A DNA stretch of 64,000 nt, taken from the NCBI RefSeq assembly GCF_900104925.1, contig NZ_LT629735.1:1954291-2018290 (forward strand). Reading direction: 5' to 3'. Under the pieces are notes generated by a model, which saw only the letters and a program-made list of their open reading frames with translations, did not search any database and was not told the origin of the DNA. Below, in pieces: positions 17,052 to 24,133 of the stretch (position 1 is the first letter of the stretch; each line of letters begins with the position of its first letter). The DNA comes from Opitutus sp. GAS368 (GTDB taxonomy: Bacteria; Verrucomicrobiota; Verrucomicrobiia; Opitutales; Opitutaceae). Both the position numbers and the translations under genes were made by a program.

Positions 17052-18103
17052 GCTCCCTTACCCAACAACTGCTCGCCAGGAAGCTGAAGCTTTCGGGCAC
17101 CACGGTTTCGCGCAGTCTGGCCAACCATCCCTCCATCGCCAAGGAGACTCGCGCGCTGGTGCTAAAGACGGCGGCGGAGATGGGCTTCAGCATTTCACAG
17201 AAGCACGTGGTTCATCGGAAGCGGTCAGCCAAGAGCATCACCATCGGGGTCTTGATCGGGGTGCGCAACAAGGCGCCCGGCACGGCGACCTTCCCGTTTC
17301 TGCTCAAGGGGATTCATGAACGCGCGGCGGTGGAAAACGTTCTCGTCGAGGTGCAATATCAGAATCCGGATGAGTTCCACCCTGAAGCGCGGGGCAACAA
17401 GGTGTTTCGACGCATTCGTGAGGGAAGATGGCGGGGGGTCATTCTGGTCTACCCGTTCGCGTCCGAAGCGATCGGGGTTCTCTCGCGCAAGATATCGGCG
17501 GTTGCGGCGCTGGAGGATTACGTGGACCTGGGGGTCGATAGCATCGACACCGATTATGCCATCGGGGTGGTTCGCCTGGTGCGGGAACTGGCGGTGCTCG
17601 GCCATAAGCGCATCGGGTTCGTCGCCTGGGAATACGGCATCAACGGCCAGTGGGAGGCCCGCCGGTTTGGCGCCTTCGTGGAGGGGCTTTACGCGCAGGG
17701 TCTGGAGTTCCTTCCCGATTGCGCGTTCAATGTTCATGCCCTGGCCCCGCGCCTTTCCCCGGGTGCCATCGCGGATCAAGTCGTCGAAAAGATCCGCCGT
17801 GATCGGGTCACCGCCTGGGTTTGTGCCGCGGACCACCAGGGTTATCAGCTGATCCAGGATCTCAAAGCGCGGGGGATCCGGGTGCCGGAAGATTGTTCCG
17901 TGACGGGCTATGACGGGATCGAGCCGCCGCATGGTTTGCCCGCTCTCACCACCGTGCGGGTGCCAAACGAAGATATCGGCGGGGCCGCAGTGGTTCGCCT
18001 CCTCAACCGCATCTCCCGCCCGCATTCGGTCGGGACGAAAATCCTGCTCAACACCCAGTTTGTCGGCGGCGCCACCACGGCCAAGGTCACAATCGCGCCG
18101 TAG
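17048..18103 (+). CDS. LacI-family transcriptional regulator
   Basis: A 351-residue repressor: N-terminal helix-turn-helix (QQLLARKLKLSGTTVSRSLANHPSIAKETR) and a periplasmic-binding-protein-like sensor domain (SITIGVLIGVRNK, HKRIGFVAWEYG, VPEDCSVTGYDGIE). It overlaps the GH5 stop by ATGA, so translation is coupled and it closes the beta-glucan operon. It most likely senses a beta-glucoside and controls the genes from 9.0 kb onward, though no clear palindromic operator was picked out in the AT-rich leader. Confidence 0.92.
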   Translation: MSSLTQQLLARKLKLSGTTVSRSLANHPSIAKETRALVLKTAAEMGFSISQKHVVHRKRSAKSITIGVLIGVRNKAPGTATFPFLLKGIHERAAVENVLVEVQYQNPDEFHPEARGNKVFRRIREGRWRGVILVYPFASEAIGVLSRKISAVAALEDYVDLGVDSIDTDYAIGVVRLVRELAVLGHKRIGFVAWEYGINGQWEARRFGAFVEGLYAQGLEFLPDCAFNVHALAPRLSPGAIADQVVEKIRRDRVTAWVCAADHQGYQLIQDLKARGIRVPEDCSVTGYDGIEPPHGLPALTTVRVPNEDIGGAAVVRLLNRISRPHSVGTKILLNTQFVGGATTAKVTIAP

Positions 18104-18118
18104 GTCGGTTCGCGGAGG

Positions 18119-20425
18119 TCACTTCGCCTTGGCCTGCGCCAGGGACTCGAGCATCCGGGCCGGCGTCAGCAGCTCGGGCAACACGACCGGGTCGGGCTTG
18201 CCGGGCGCGTAGATCAGGTTGAAGGGCACGGCCGAGCGGTTCCAGCGCGCCAGCTCGGCGGTGATCTTCGGGTCGCGGTTGGTCCAGTCGGCCTTGAGCA
18301 GCACGACGTTGTCCTTCGCCAGGGCCGCGAGCACCCCGTCATTGTGGAAGAGCGCGGCCTTGTTCGTCTGGCAGGTGGCGCACCAGCGCGCGGTGAAATC
18401 GACATAGACGAATTTGCCGGCCGCCTGCGCGGTGGCGATGGCCTCGGGACTCCATTTCTCCCACGTCACTTGGTAGCTGCCGGTCGGGGCGGCTTCCGCG
18501 GTTTTCGGCCAGCCGGTGTAGAGGCCGCCGGCGAGGAGCAGCGCGGCGAAGACGCGGCCGAAGAGTTGCTTGCCCGGCTTGCCGTGGGCCTGGCCGAAGC
18601 GGCCGTAGGCCCATGCCGCCATGGCGACGAGCACGAAGCCAAACGTGATGAAGAGCAGCGCGTTGTCGTCGTCCTTGGTCTGACCGGCGAGCACCCAGAG
18701 CAGCCAGCCAACGGTCGCGTAAAGCGGAAAGGCCATGAGCTGCTTGAACGTTTCCATCCATGCGCCCGGCCGGGGCAGCAGCTTGATGGCCGCGGGGAAG
18801 ATGGAGAGCAGCAGGTAGGGCAGCGCCAGGCCGACGGCGATCGCCGTGAAGACGAGAAACGACTCGACGGCGGAGAGCGACAGCGCGGCGCCAAGCGCGG
18901 GCGCGAGGAACGGTGCACTGCAGGGCGTGGCGACCAGCGTCGCCAGCGCGCCGGTGAAGAACGAGCCCGCGAAACCGTCCTGCATCTGCAGTTTGCCGCC
19001 GACCCCGGTGACGGCGAGGCCGACCTCGAAGAGCCCGCTCATGTTCAGCGCGAAGATCAGGAGGAACGCAGCCATGCCGAACACGAAGGCCGGGGATTGG
19101 AGCTGGAAGCCCCAACCGAGTTGCGACCCGCCGGCGCGCAGCGCGAGCAGGACGGCGGCGAGCGTCCAGAACGAGAGCAGCACGCCCATCGTGAACACCA
19201 GGCCGTGCTTCACCACCCGCGATTGGTCGCTGCCCGACTGGTTGACGAAGCCGAGAATCTTGATGCCGAGCACCGGGAAGACGCAGGGCATGAGGTTGAG
19301 GATGACGCCGCCGAGGAAGGCGAGGGCCAGCGTAGCCAGCAGGGAGCTGGGAGCTGGGAGCGCGGAGCTGGCAGAAACCTGAGACCTGAAACCTTCCGCC
19401 TTCGCCGAGGCTATGGCGGACGAGGAAACCTGAGGATTGGACGGCGCAGCAACCGCCTGGCCGCTGGCCGCCGACGGCTGAGAGCCATCCGCGAACGGCA
19501 CGTCGATCACGAGGCCGTTGTAACCCGAGCCATCCGTCCAGCCGTTGGCGGAGGCGAGCACACCGACCAGGCGCTTGAGACTCTTGTCCGCGGCGGCATC
19601 GAGCGGCATCTCCAGCACCCAGCCGCCGTTCTCCTCCTTCACGTTCTGCGGCTGCGCATAGTCGGTGTAGGCATCTGCGGAGAAGAAATGCAGGTCCGTC
19701 GGTCGGTGTTTCGTGCCGGGTTTCGGGGTGAGGCGCAGCGTGACGGTCTTGTCGGTGTGCGAGGCGGCGACGTCCCAGCCATCGGCGGGCTTGGGCAGCT
19801 TGGCGCGGGTTTCCGCCACGGCCTTCGTCCACTTTGCGTCGGTGGCGGCGGCCCCGGCGGTGAAGGCAATTTCGAGCTTCGCGTCACCCGGCATGCAGAC
19901 GTCCTCGCACATGAGCCATTCGACGGCGGCGGAAAGAGTAATAGTGTTGCCAAGGACGAGGGGCCCCGTTGCGGCCTGCTGGCCGCCCGGGGTTTGTCCT
20001 GAGTTCTGTTCCGGCCGGCTGCCCGCGCCTTTGGCGCTGCCGGCCACTGAGGTCGCAAACTCAGGCAAAGGCGTGATTTCCACGAGCAGGAAGGCCTCGT
20101 CGCTGTAACCGTTGCCGACGATCTTGTTCGCGGAGTCCCGCAGGATGTGCGGCGTGGGCCACTGGATGTCGCCGGCCTTGAAGCCCGCGGGCAGAGTCCA
20201 GGTGATTGCGGTGGGATAACCGGTGCCCGCGGCAATCCAGTAGCTGTGCCAGTGCGGGTCGTGCTGCAGCCGGAGGGCGACGGTGAAAGGCTTGCCCGGC
20301 TCAATGGCCGCCGCGTCGGAGACCAGTTGCACGCTCACCGCGCCCTTTTTGACCGCGCCGGACTCGGCGGCGAGGACCAGCGCGGGCAGGGCGAGCAACA
20401 GGCACAGAGAACGAAGCAGTTTCAT
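18119..20425 (-). CDS. dsbD: Thiol:disulfide interchange protein DsbD
   Basis: A 768-residue protein with signal peptide, an N-terminal DsbD-alpha domain with a CEDVC cysteine pair, an eight-helix membrane domain with the redox cysteines in NLMPCVFPVLG and VATPCSAPFLAP, and a C-terminal thioredoxin domain (FTARWCATCQTN). It carries electrons from cytoplasmic thioredoxin to periplasmic partners. The many TlpA-like proteins encoded at 27-41 kb are natural candidates. Two linkers carry repeat-encoded inserts: PEFATS..GQTPGGQQAATG (19971-20065) in the alpha domain and a stretch before the membrane domain (19341-19436). The gene ends 15 nt from the convergent LacI gene. Confidence 0.92.
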   Translation of the reverse strand: MKLLRSLCLLLALPALVLAAESGAVKKGAVSVQLVSDAAAIEPGKPFTVALRLQHDPHWHSYWIAAGTGYPTAITWTLPAGFKAGDIQWPTPHILRDSANKIVGNGYSDEAFLLVEITPLPEFATSVAGSAKGAGSRPEQNSGQTPGGQQAATGPLVLGNTITLSAAVEWLMCEDVCMPGDAKLEIAFTAGAAATDAKWTKAVAETRAKLPKPADGWDVAASHTDKTVTLRLTPKPGTKHRPTDLHFFSADAYTDYAQPQNVKEENGGWVLEMPLDAAADKSLKRLVGVLASANGWTDGSGYNGLVIDVPFADGSQPSAASGQAVAAPSNPQVSSSAIASAKAEGFRSQVSASSALPAPSSLLATLALAFLGGVILNLMPCVFPVLGIKILGFVNQSGSDQSRVVKHGLVFTMGVLLSFWTLAAVLLALRAGGSQLGWGFQLQSPAFVFGMAAFLLIFALNMSGLFEVGLAVTGVGGKLQMQDGFAGSFFTGALATLVATPCSAPFLAPALGAALSLSAVESFLVFTAIAVGLALPYLLLSIFPAAIKLLPRPGAWMETFKQLMAFPLYATVGWLLWVLAGQTKDDDNALLFITFGFVLVAMAAWAYGRFGQAHGKPGKQLFGRVFAALLLAGGLYTGWPKTAEAAPTGSYQVTWEKWSPEAIATAQAAGKFVYVDFTARWCATCQTNKAALFHNDGVLAALAKDNVVLLKADWTNRDPKITAELARWNRSAVPFNLIYAPGKPDPVVLPELLTPARMLESLAQAKAK
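19341..19436. repeat. In-frame repeat insert in dsbD (membrane-proximal linker)
   Basis: It contains GGGAGCTGGGAGCTGGGAG, runs of GAAACCTGAGACCTG (also at 31988 and 62617), and the palindrome CCGCCTTCGCCGAGGC..TATGGCGGACG (19393-19425). It encodes a Ser/Ala-rich linker and keeps the frame. Confidence 0.65.
19971..20065. repeat. In-frame repeat insert in dsbD (alpha domain), shared with the cysteine-synthase gene
   Basis: CCGCCCGGGGTTTGTCCTGA, then GTTCTGTTCC, ends in CAAACTCAGG. The same order of blocks occurs at 20511-20623 in the next gene. Both copies encode NSGQ(T/I)PGGQ. The outer CTGAGTTT/AAACTCAG pair makes it a hairpin. Confidence 0.65.
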
Positions 20426-20458
20426 GGAAGGGTGAGAGTAGGGTGGAAGGGGTTTATT

Positions 20459-21556
20459 TCAAATGCCGATCGCGTAGGAGGCTTCCGGTTCGATCGGGGC
20501 GGGCTGTCCCGTTGCGGCCGCCCCGTTGCCCGTTGCTACGGGCCCGGGGTTCGTCCCAGCCGTCGCTTGGCGTAGCTGACCGCCCGGGATTTGTCCCGAG
20601 TTCTCATTGGCGCGAAACTCAGGCGAAGCAAAGAGGCTGGTGGAATAATAGCGCTCGGCGCGATCGCAGAGAATGGTGACCACCCGGGCGGCGGGTCCGA
20701 GCCGGCGGGCGGTCTGCAGGGCCGCGCAGATATTGGCGCCGGAAGAGGTGCCGACGAGCAGGCCGAATTCGCGGGCCAGGCGGCGCGTCATGGCCAGAGC
20801 GTCGGCGCTCGTGACCTTCACCACCCGGTCGATCGCCGCGCCGGTCAACAGCGGTGGCACATAGCCGCCGGCGACGCCCTCAATGCTGTGGCAGCACGGG
20901 GACTCGCCGGAGAGCATCGCCGCCTCGGCCGGCTCCATCGCGACGATCTGCACCGCCGGGTTGTGGCGCTTCAACGCCCGGCCGCAACCCGTGAGGGTGC
21001 CGCCGGTGCCGTAGCCGCTGACGAAGGCGTCGACCTTCTTCATCATCTGCATGATGATCTCCGGGCCGGTGTTCTCCTCGTGGTCGAGGGCGTTCAGCGG
21101 GTTTTCAAACTGCCGCGGCAAAAAGATGCGCGGGTCGGCGGCCGCCATCGTCCGGCTCAGCTCGATGCCGGTGAGATAGCCGCGGGTGGGTTGGAACAGC
21201 TGGATCTCGGCGCCCAGGTGCCGCATGAGGTGGCGGCGTTCCACGCTGGCCGTCTCGGACATCAGGATCTTGACGCGGTAGCCCAGCGCCGTGCCGACCA
21301 GGGCCAGCGAGATGCCGGTGTTGCCGCTGGTGCACTCGAGGATGATGGAGTCGGCCGAGAGCAGGCCGCGGTTGCGGGCGTCGCGCAGGATGGAGAGGGC
21401 CAGCCGGTCCTTGATGGAGCCGCTCGGGTTGGTGAACTCAGCCTTGGCGTAAATGGTCACGCCCTCGGCCCCGAAGCGCAGCGGCAGCAGGGGCGTGCGG
21501 CCGATGAGGGCAAAGATTTCCGGTTGGGACCAGGATGAAGCTGAAACAGGGGACAT
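20459..21556 (-). CDS. Cysteine synthase / PLP-dependent beta-replacement enzyme
   Basis: A 365-residue fold-type II PLP enzyme of the CysK/CysM family, making cysteine from O-acetylserine or a relative. Motifs: PLP lysine in NPSGSIKDRLALS, phosphate-binding-like TSGNTGISLALVG, the GTGGTLTGCGRAL loop and a GLLVGTSSGANICAA segment. ATG 21556 (MSPVSASSWSQPEIF) is preferred over an upstream TTG at 21595. Usual length is about 310-320 residues; here the C-terminus has about 50 additional residues (from SPEFRANENSGQ to the stop) encoded by a palindromic repeat shared with dsbD. Its active-site region is not affected. Confidence 0.88.
   Translation of the reverse strand: MSPVSASSWSQPEIFALIGRTPLLPLRFGAEGVTIYAKAEFTNPSGSIKDRLALSILRDARNRGLLSADSIILECTSGNTGISLALVGTALGYRVKILMSETASVERRHLMRHLGAEIQLFQPTRGYLTGIELSRTMAAADPRIFLPRQFENPLNALDHEENTGPEIIMQMMKKVDAFVSGYGTGGTLTGCGRALKRHNPAVQIVAMEPAEAAMLSGESPCCHSIEGVAGGYVPPLLTGAAIDRVVKVTSADALAMTRRLAREFGLLVGTSSGANICAALQTARRLGPAARVVTILCDRAERYYSTSLFASPEFRANENSGQIPGGQLRQATAGTNPGPVATGNGAAATGQPAPIEPEASYAIGI
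20511..20623. repeat. Repeat forming the C-terminal extension of the cysteine synthase
   Basis: It shares TTGCGGCC, CCGCCCGGG(G/A)TTTGTCC and AAACTCAGG blocks in the same order with 19971-20065 in dsbD, and is in frame in both. Confidence 0.65.
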
Positions 21557-21680
21557 GGAAGGTGAACCGTAGCACAAGGGCGCTGGTCTGGCCATAGGCC
21601 GAAGGAGCCAAGCAAGCCGGCGGGGATTGACCTATTAGACGAACCAGCCGGGCAAATCCTCAGCAGGACGGGAAAATCCG

Positions 21681-21740
21681 GCCTGCTTGCGGAAGTTCGG
21701 CCTGTCCTCGCGCATGCGCCTGATGGCCGCCCTGCGTTAG
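21681..21740 (+). repeat. Orphan LuxR 3' tail (copy a)
   Basis: These 60 nt match the last 60 nt of the mini-LuxR genes at 30925 and 41411 and end in TAG. They still encode CLRKFGLSSRMRLMAALR in one frame, but no HTH gene lies in front. It precedes module 1 and is followed after 10 nt by the hairpin at 21751. Confidence 0.8.
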
Positions 21741-21750
21741 CTGGTATTCC

Positions 21751-21813
21751 TTGTAGGAGGGGCTTTATGCCCCGACAGATTTGGCTGAGTCGGGGCATAA
21801 AGCCCCTCCCACA
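21751..21813. repeat. Palindromic hairpin (GAGGGGCTTTATGCCCCGAC family)
   Basis: Arms GGAGGGGCTTTATGCCCCGA and TCGGGGCATAAAGCCCCTCC are perfect complements around a 12-nt loop. A second copy at 44091-44153 also follows a LuxR tail by about the same distance. Confidence 0.85.
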
Positions 21814-22020
21814 TCCGACCACGGCTGGTCCAAGACCAGCCCTCCCGGCTTGCCCGATAGTCCCGCTTCCCGCCGAGCCCGGGGATGGGTCGGGTGCCCC
21901 GGCCACCCCGAAGACGAACCGGTCGGGGGTTTCCGTTAGGGGAAAGATAATAATTTTCACCGACCCAGGCCGGGACGGAAATGGCCTCGACTTGGTCCGG
22001 GCGGAGGCAGAAAGGGTGGG

Positions 22021-22554
22021 GTGGCCGTGCCGCCCGAAAATCCAGATTCCCCCGGTTGGTTTGCCGCGGAGGTGCAACCCCATGCCGCCGAGCTGCGGGC
22101 GTGGCTGCGCGGCAAGTTTCCGGCCCTCACGGATCCGGACAACATGGTGCAGGAGTCGCTGGCCCGGGTCTGGCAGGCCCATGAAACCGGCCCGGTGCAG
22201 TCGCCCAAGGCCTTGCTCTTCACCACGGCCCGCAACCTCGCCCTTGACGAGCTGCGCCGTCGCCAGGTTGTCACCTTCGACCCGGTAGCGGAAATCGCCG
22301 ACCTGCCCGTCTACGAGGATGCCCCGACCGCCGCCGACCAGGCGGCCAAAAACCAGGAACTCGAAATCTTGACCAAAGCCATCCAGTCACTGCCCGACCG
22401 CTGCCGCCAGGTGCTCACCCTGCGGAAGATCTACGGGCTGCCCCAAAAGGAGATCGCCGCCCGGCTCGGCATCGCCGAGCACACCGTCGAGGCGCAGGTC
22501 GCCACCGGCATGCGCAAATGCGCCGTGTTCCTCGCCCGCTTTGGCCTGCCTTGA
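22021..22554 (+). CDS. ECF sigma factor, FecI type (module 1)
   Basis: A 177-residue RNA polymerase sigma-70 family factor. Region 2 (WFAAEVQPHAAELRAWL, DNMVQESLARVWQA, LLFTTARNLALDELRR) and region 4 (LPDRCRQVLTLRKIYGLPQKEIA, GIAEHTVEAQV) are both complete. The start is GTG 22021 or 22027. It is paralogous to the factor at 33336. In FecI-type systems the factor is held or activated by FecR after a signal from an outer-membrane receptor. A FecR gene and an STN-domain receptor gene follow here in order, and both receptor genes carry a common promoter-like motif that this class could recognise. Confidence 0.92.
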   Translation: MAVPPENPDSPGWFAAEVQPHAAELRAWLRGKFPALTDPDNMVQESLARVWQAHETGPVQSPKALLFTTARNLALDELRRRQVVTFDPVAEIADLPVYEDAPTAADQAAKNQELEILTKAIQSLPDRCRQVLTLRKIYGLPQKEIAARLGIAEHTVEAQVATGMRKCAVFLARFGLP

Positions 22555-22559
22555 ATTTT

Positions 22560-22761
22560 GACCACGGATTACACCGATGACCACGGATAAAAGACTTACT
22601 CACGACACCTGTCATTCTGAGCGCAGCGAAGTTCCGAGCGCAGCGACATCCTCATCCAGTATGATGCACGCCTGCGCACGGGTGGCTGGATCCTTCGCTA
22701 CGCTCAGGATGACAAGCCAAGGGCATCTATCTGTGCCCATCCGTGAAATCCGTGGTTAAAT
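22560..22761. repeat. Nested palindromic repeats between sigma and fecR genes
   Basis: The outer arms ACCACGGATTACACCGATGA and the CATCCGTGAAATCCGTGGTT side enclose a second palindrome (22610-22715, TGTCATTCTGAGCGCAGCGA .. CTTCGCTACGCTCAGGATGA). One element has evidently inserted into another. The inner family recurs at 43705 and 55641, the outer at 23846, 55825 and 63836. Confidence 0.8.
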
Positions 22762-22779
22762 CCCTCTGCTGAATTCCTG

Positions 22780-23829
22780 ATGTCTCCCGATTCCACCATC
22801 ATTTCCGAGGAAATCCAGGACGCCGCGTCGGTCTGGCTGTCACGGCGCGACCGCGGGCTGTCGGCGGCCGAGCAGGACACCTACCTCGAATGGCTTTACG
22901 CCAGCCCGCTGCACGGCCGGGCCATCGTGCAACTGGAACGCGTGTGGGCTTCGCTCAACAAGCTGGAGCAATGGCGGCCGGCCCACAGTGCCATTCCGAA
23001 TCCCGACCTGCTCCTACCGCGCCGAAGCCCTTGGGCGAAGGCGGGTCGCGCTGCATCGTTGCTGGCCGCGGCCGCCGCGATCAGCATGGCCATATATGTC
23101 TGGCTGCCTTCGCGCTCCGATCCGGCCGTGGCGCACCGGGCGGCCATCATCCACCCCGGCCCGGAGCGGCTGGTGCTCGCCGACGGTTCCGTGATCGAGC
23201 TGAACCAGGGGGCGAAGGTTGAGGCGCATTTCACTCCCGGCGAACGCCGCGTGCAGCTCGTGAGCGGCGAGGCGCATTTCACGGTCGCGCACAATGCCGA
23301 CCGGCCGTTCTTCGTCGATACCGGCCGGGTGTCCGTGCGCGCGGTCGGCACGGCCTTCAGCGTGGCGCTCGCCTCCACCGAGGTGGGCGTGCTCGTGACC
23401 GAGGGCAAGGTGCAGGTGATTGAGTCTGTAGGGTCGCCGCTCGCCGACGGACCTTCTGCCACTGATCCCGGCATGTCGACTAGCGACAGCCCTACATACC
23501 TTACGGCGGGACAACGCATGGTCGTGAATCTAACCTCCGAGGCAGCACCGGCCGTGCAGGACGTCACGCCCGCCGAGATCGACCGCGCCCTTTCCTGGCA
23601 GGGCATGAGGCTGGAATTTGTCGACATGCCGCTGGGTGATGTCGTCGCCGAGTTCAACCGCTACAACCGGCGCAAGCTCGTCGTGGGCGACGAGGCGACC
23701 GCCGCCATCCTGGTCGGCGGCAACTTCCGCGCCGACAACGTCGACACCTTCGTCCGCCTGCTTGATTCCGGCTTCGGGATCACCGCTTTCCCGCACGGTG
23801 ACGAGATCGTGCTGCGGAAAGTCCCGTAA
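22780..23829 (+). CDS. FecR-family anti-sigma/regulator (module 1)
   Basis: A 349-residue inner-membrane protein. A cytoplasmic N-terminal domain (AASVWLSRRDRGLSAAEQDTYLEWL) binds the sigma factor. One membrane segment (about 88-106, SLLAAAAAISMAIYVWL) leads to a periplasmic FecR domain (VLADGSVIELNQGAKV, FFVDTGRVSVRAVGTAFSV) and a C-terminal secretin/STN-like domain (LEFVDMPLGDVVAEFNRYNRRKL). It should pass the signal from the STN receptor to the sigma factor. Positions 23427-23496 are a palindromic repeat in frame, giving a Ser/Pro-rich linker where the paralogue at 33870 has a different sequence. Confidence 0.9.
   Translation: MSPDSTIISEEIQDAASVWLSRRDRGLSAAEQDTYLEWLYASPLHGRAIVQLERVWASLNKLEQWRPAHSAIPNPDLLLPRRSPWAKAGRAASLLAAAAAISMAIYVWLPSRSDPAVAHRAAIIHPGPERLVLADGSVIELNQGAKVEAHFTPGERRVQLVSGEAHFTVAHNADRPFFVDTGRVSVRAVGTAFSVALASTEVGVLVTEGKVQVIESVGSPLADGPSATDPGMSTSDSPTYLTAGQRMVVNLTSEAAPAVQDVTPAEIDRALSWQGMRLEFVDMPLGDVVAEFNRYNRRKLVVGDEATAAILVGGNFRADNVDTFVRLLDSGFGITAFPHGDEIVLRKVP
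23427..23496. repeat. In-frame palindrome in fecR (module 1)
   Basis: TGTAGGGTCGCCGCTCGCCG and the GTCGACTAGCGACAGCCCTA side are imperfect reverse complements. The insert lies in a linker between the FecR domain and the C-terminal domain. Confidence 0.55.
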
Positions 23830-23845
23830 GAGGCCGGGCCTTTTA

Positions 23846-24054
23846 ACCACGGATTGCACGGATAGACACGGATTGGGAGGCCAAACCGTCGAACCATTTC
23901 ACAGGAGGCAACGGAGGAAACAGAGAGTTCCGGTGTTTCTCCTCGGTTCTCTCCGTTGTCTCCTGTGAACAAGTGATTGGGTTTTATCAGTGCTCGATCC
24001 GTGCGGCCGGAATTAGTGTTCAATTAGTGTGGATTAGTGGTTACCTGCCTTTGC
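23846..24054. repeat. Composite of three repeat families upstream of the STN receptor
   Basis: It starts with AACCACGGATTGCACGGATA. Inside it lies a perfect-style hairpin 23898-23969 (TTCACAGGAGGCAACGGAGG .. CTCCTGTGAA). It ends with AATTAGTGTGGATTAGTGGT, the family also at 41300-41397. No gene is present in the 304-nt gap. Confidence 0.75.
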
Positions 24055-24084
24055 CCGTGGCTGAAATATTTCCCCAAATGTTCC

Positions 24085-24112
24085 TAACGGAAACATCCGG
24101 CAGATTCGTCGG
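24085..24112 (+). promoter_or_regulatory. Putative ECF promoter of the module 1 receptor
   Basis: TAACGG, a 16-nt spacer and CGTCGG end 22 nt before the receptor ATG. The same pattern (TTACGG, 16 nt, CGTCTT) precedes the module 2 receptor. CGTC-type -10 elements are common for ECF sigma factors. Confidence 0.55.
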
Positions 24113-24133
24113 CAGGGGTGACCACACTGCCTC

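Larger units (their letters stand above)
21557..22020. other. Spacer between the cysteine synthase and the first sigma factor
   Basis: Apart from an orphan LuxR tail and a hairpin (listed separately) there is no gene. 21940-21962 (GGGGAAAGATAATAATTTTC) is locally AT-rich and may hold the promoter of the sigma-factor gene. Confidence 0.5.
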
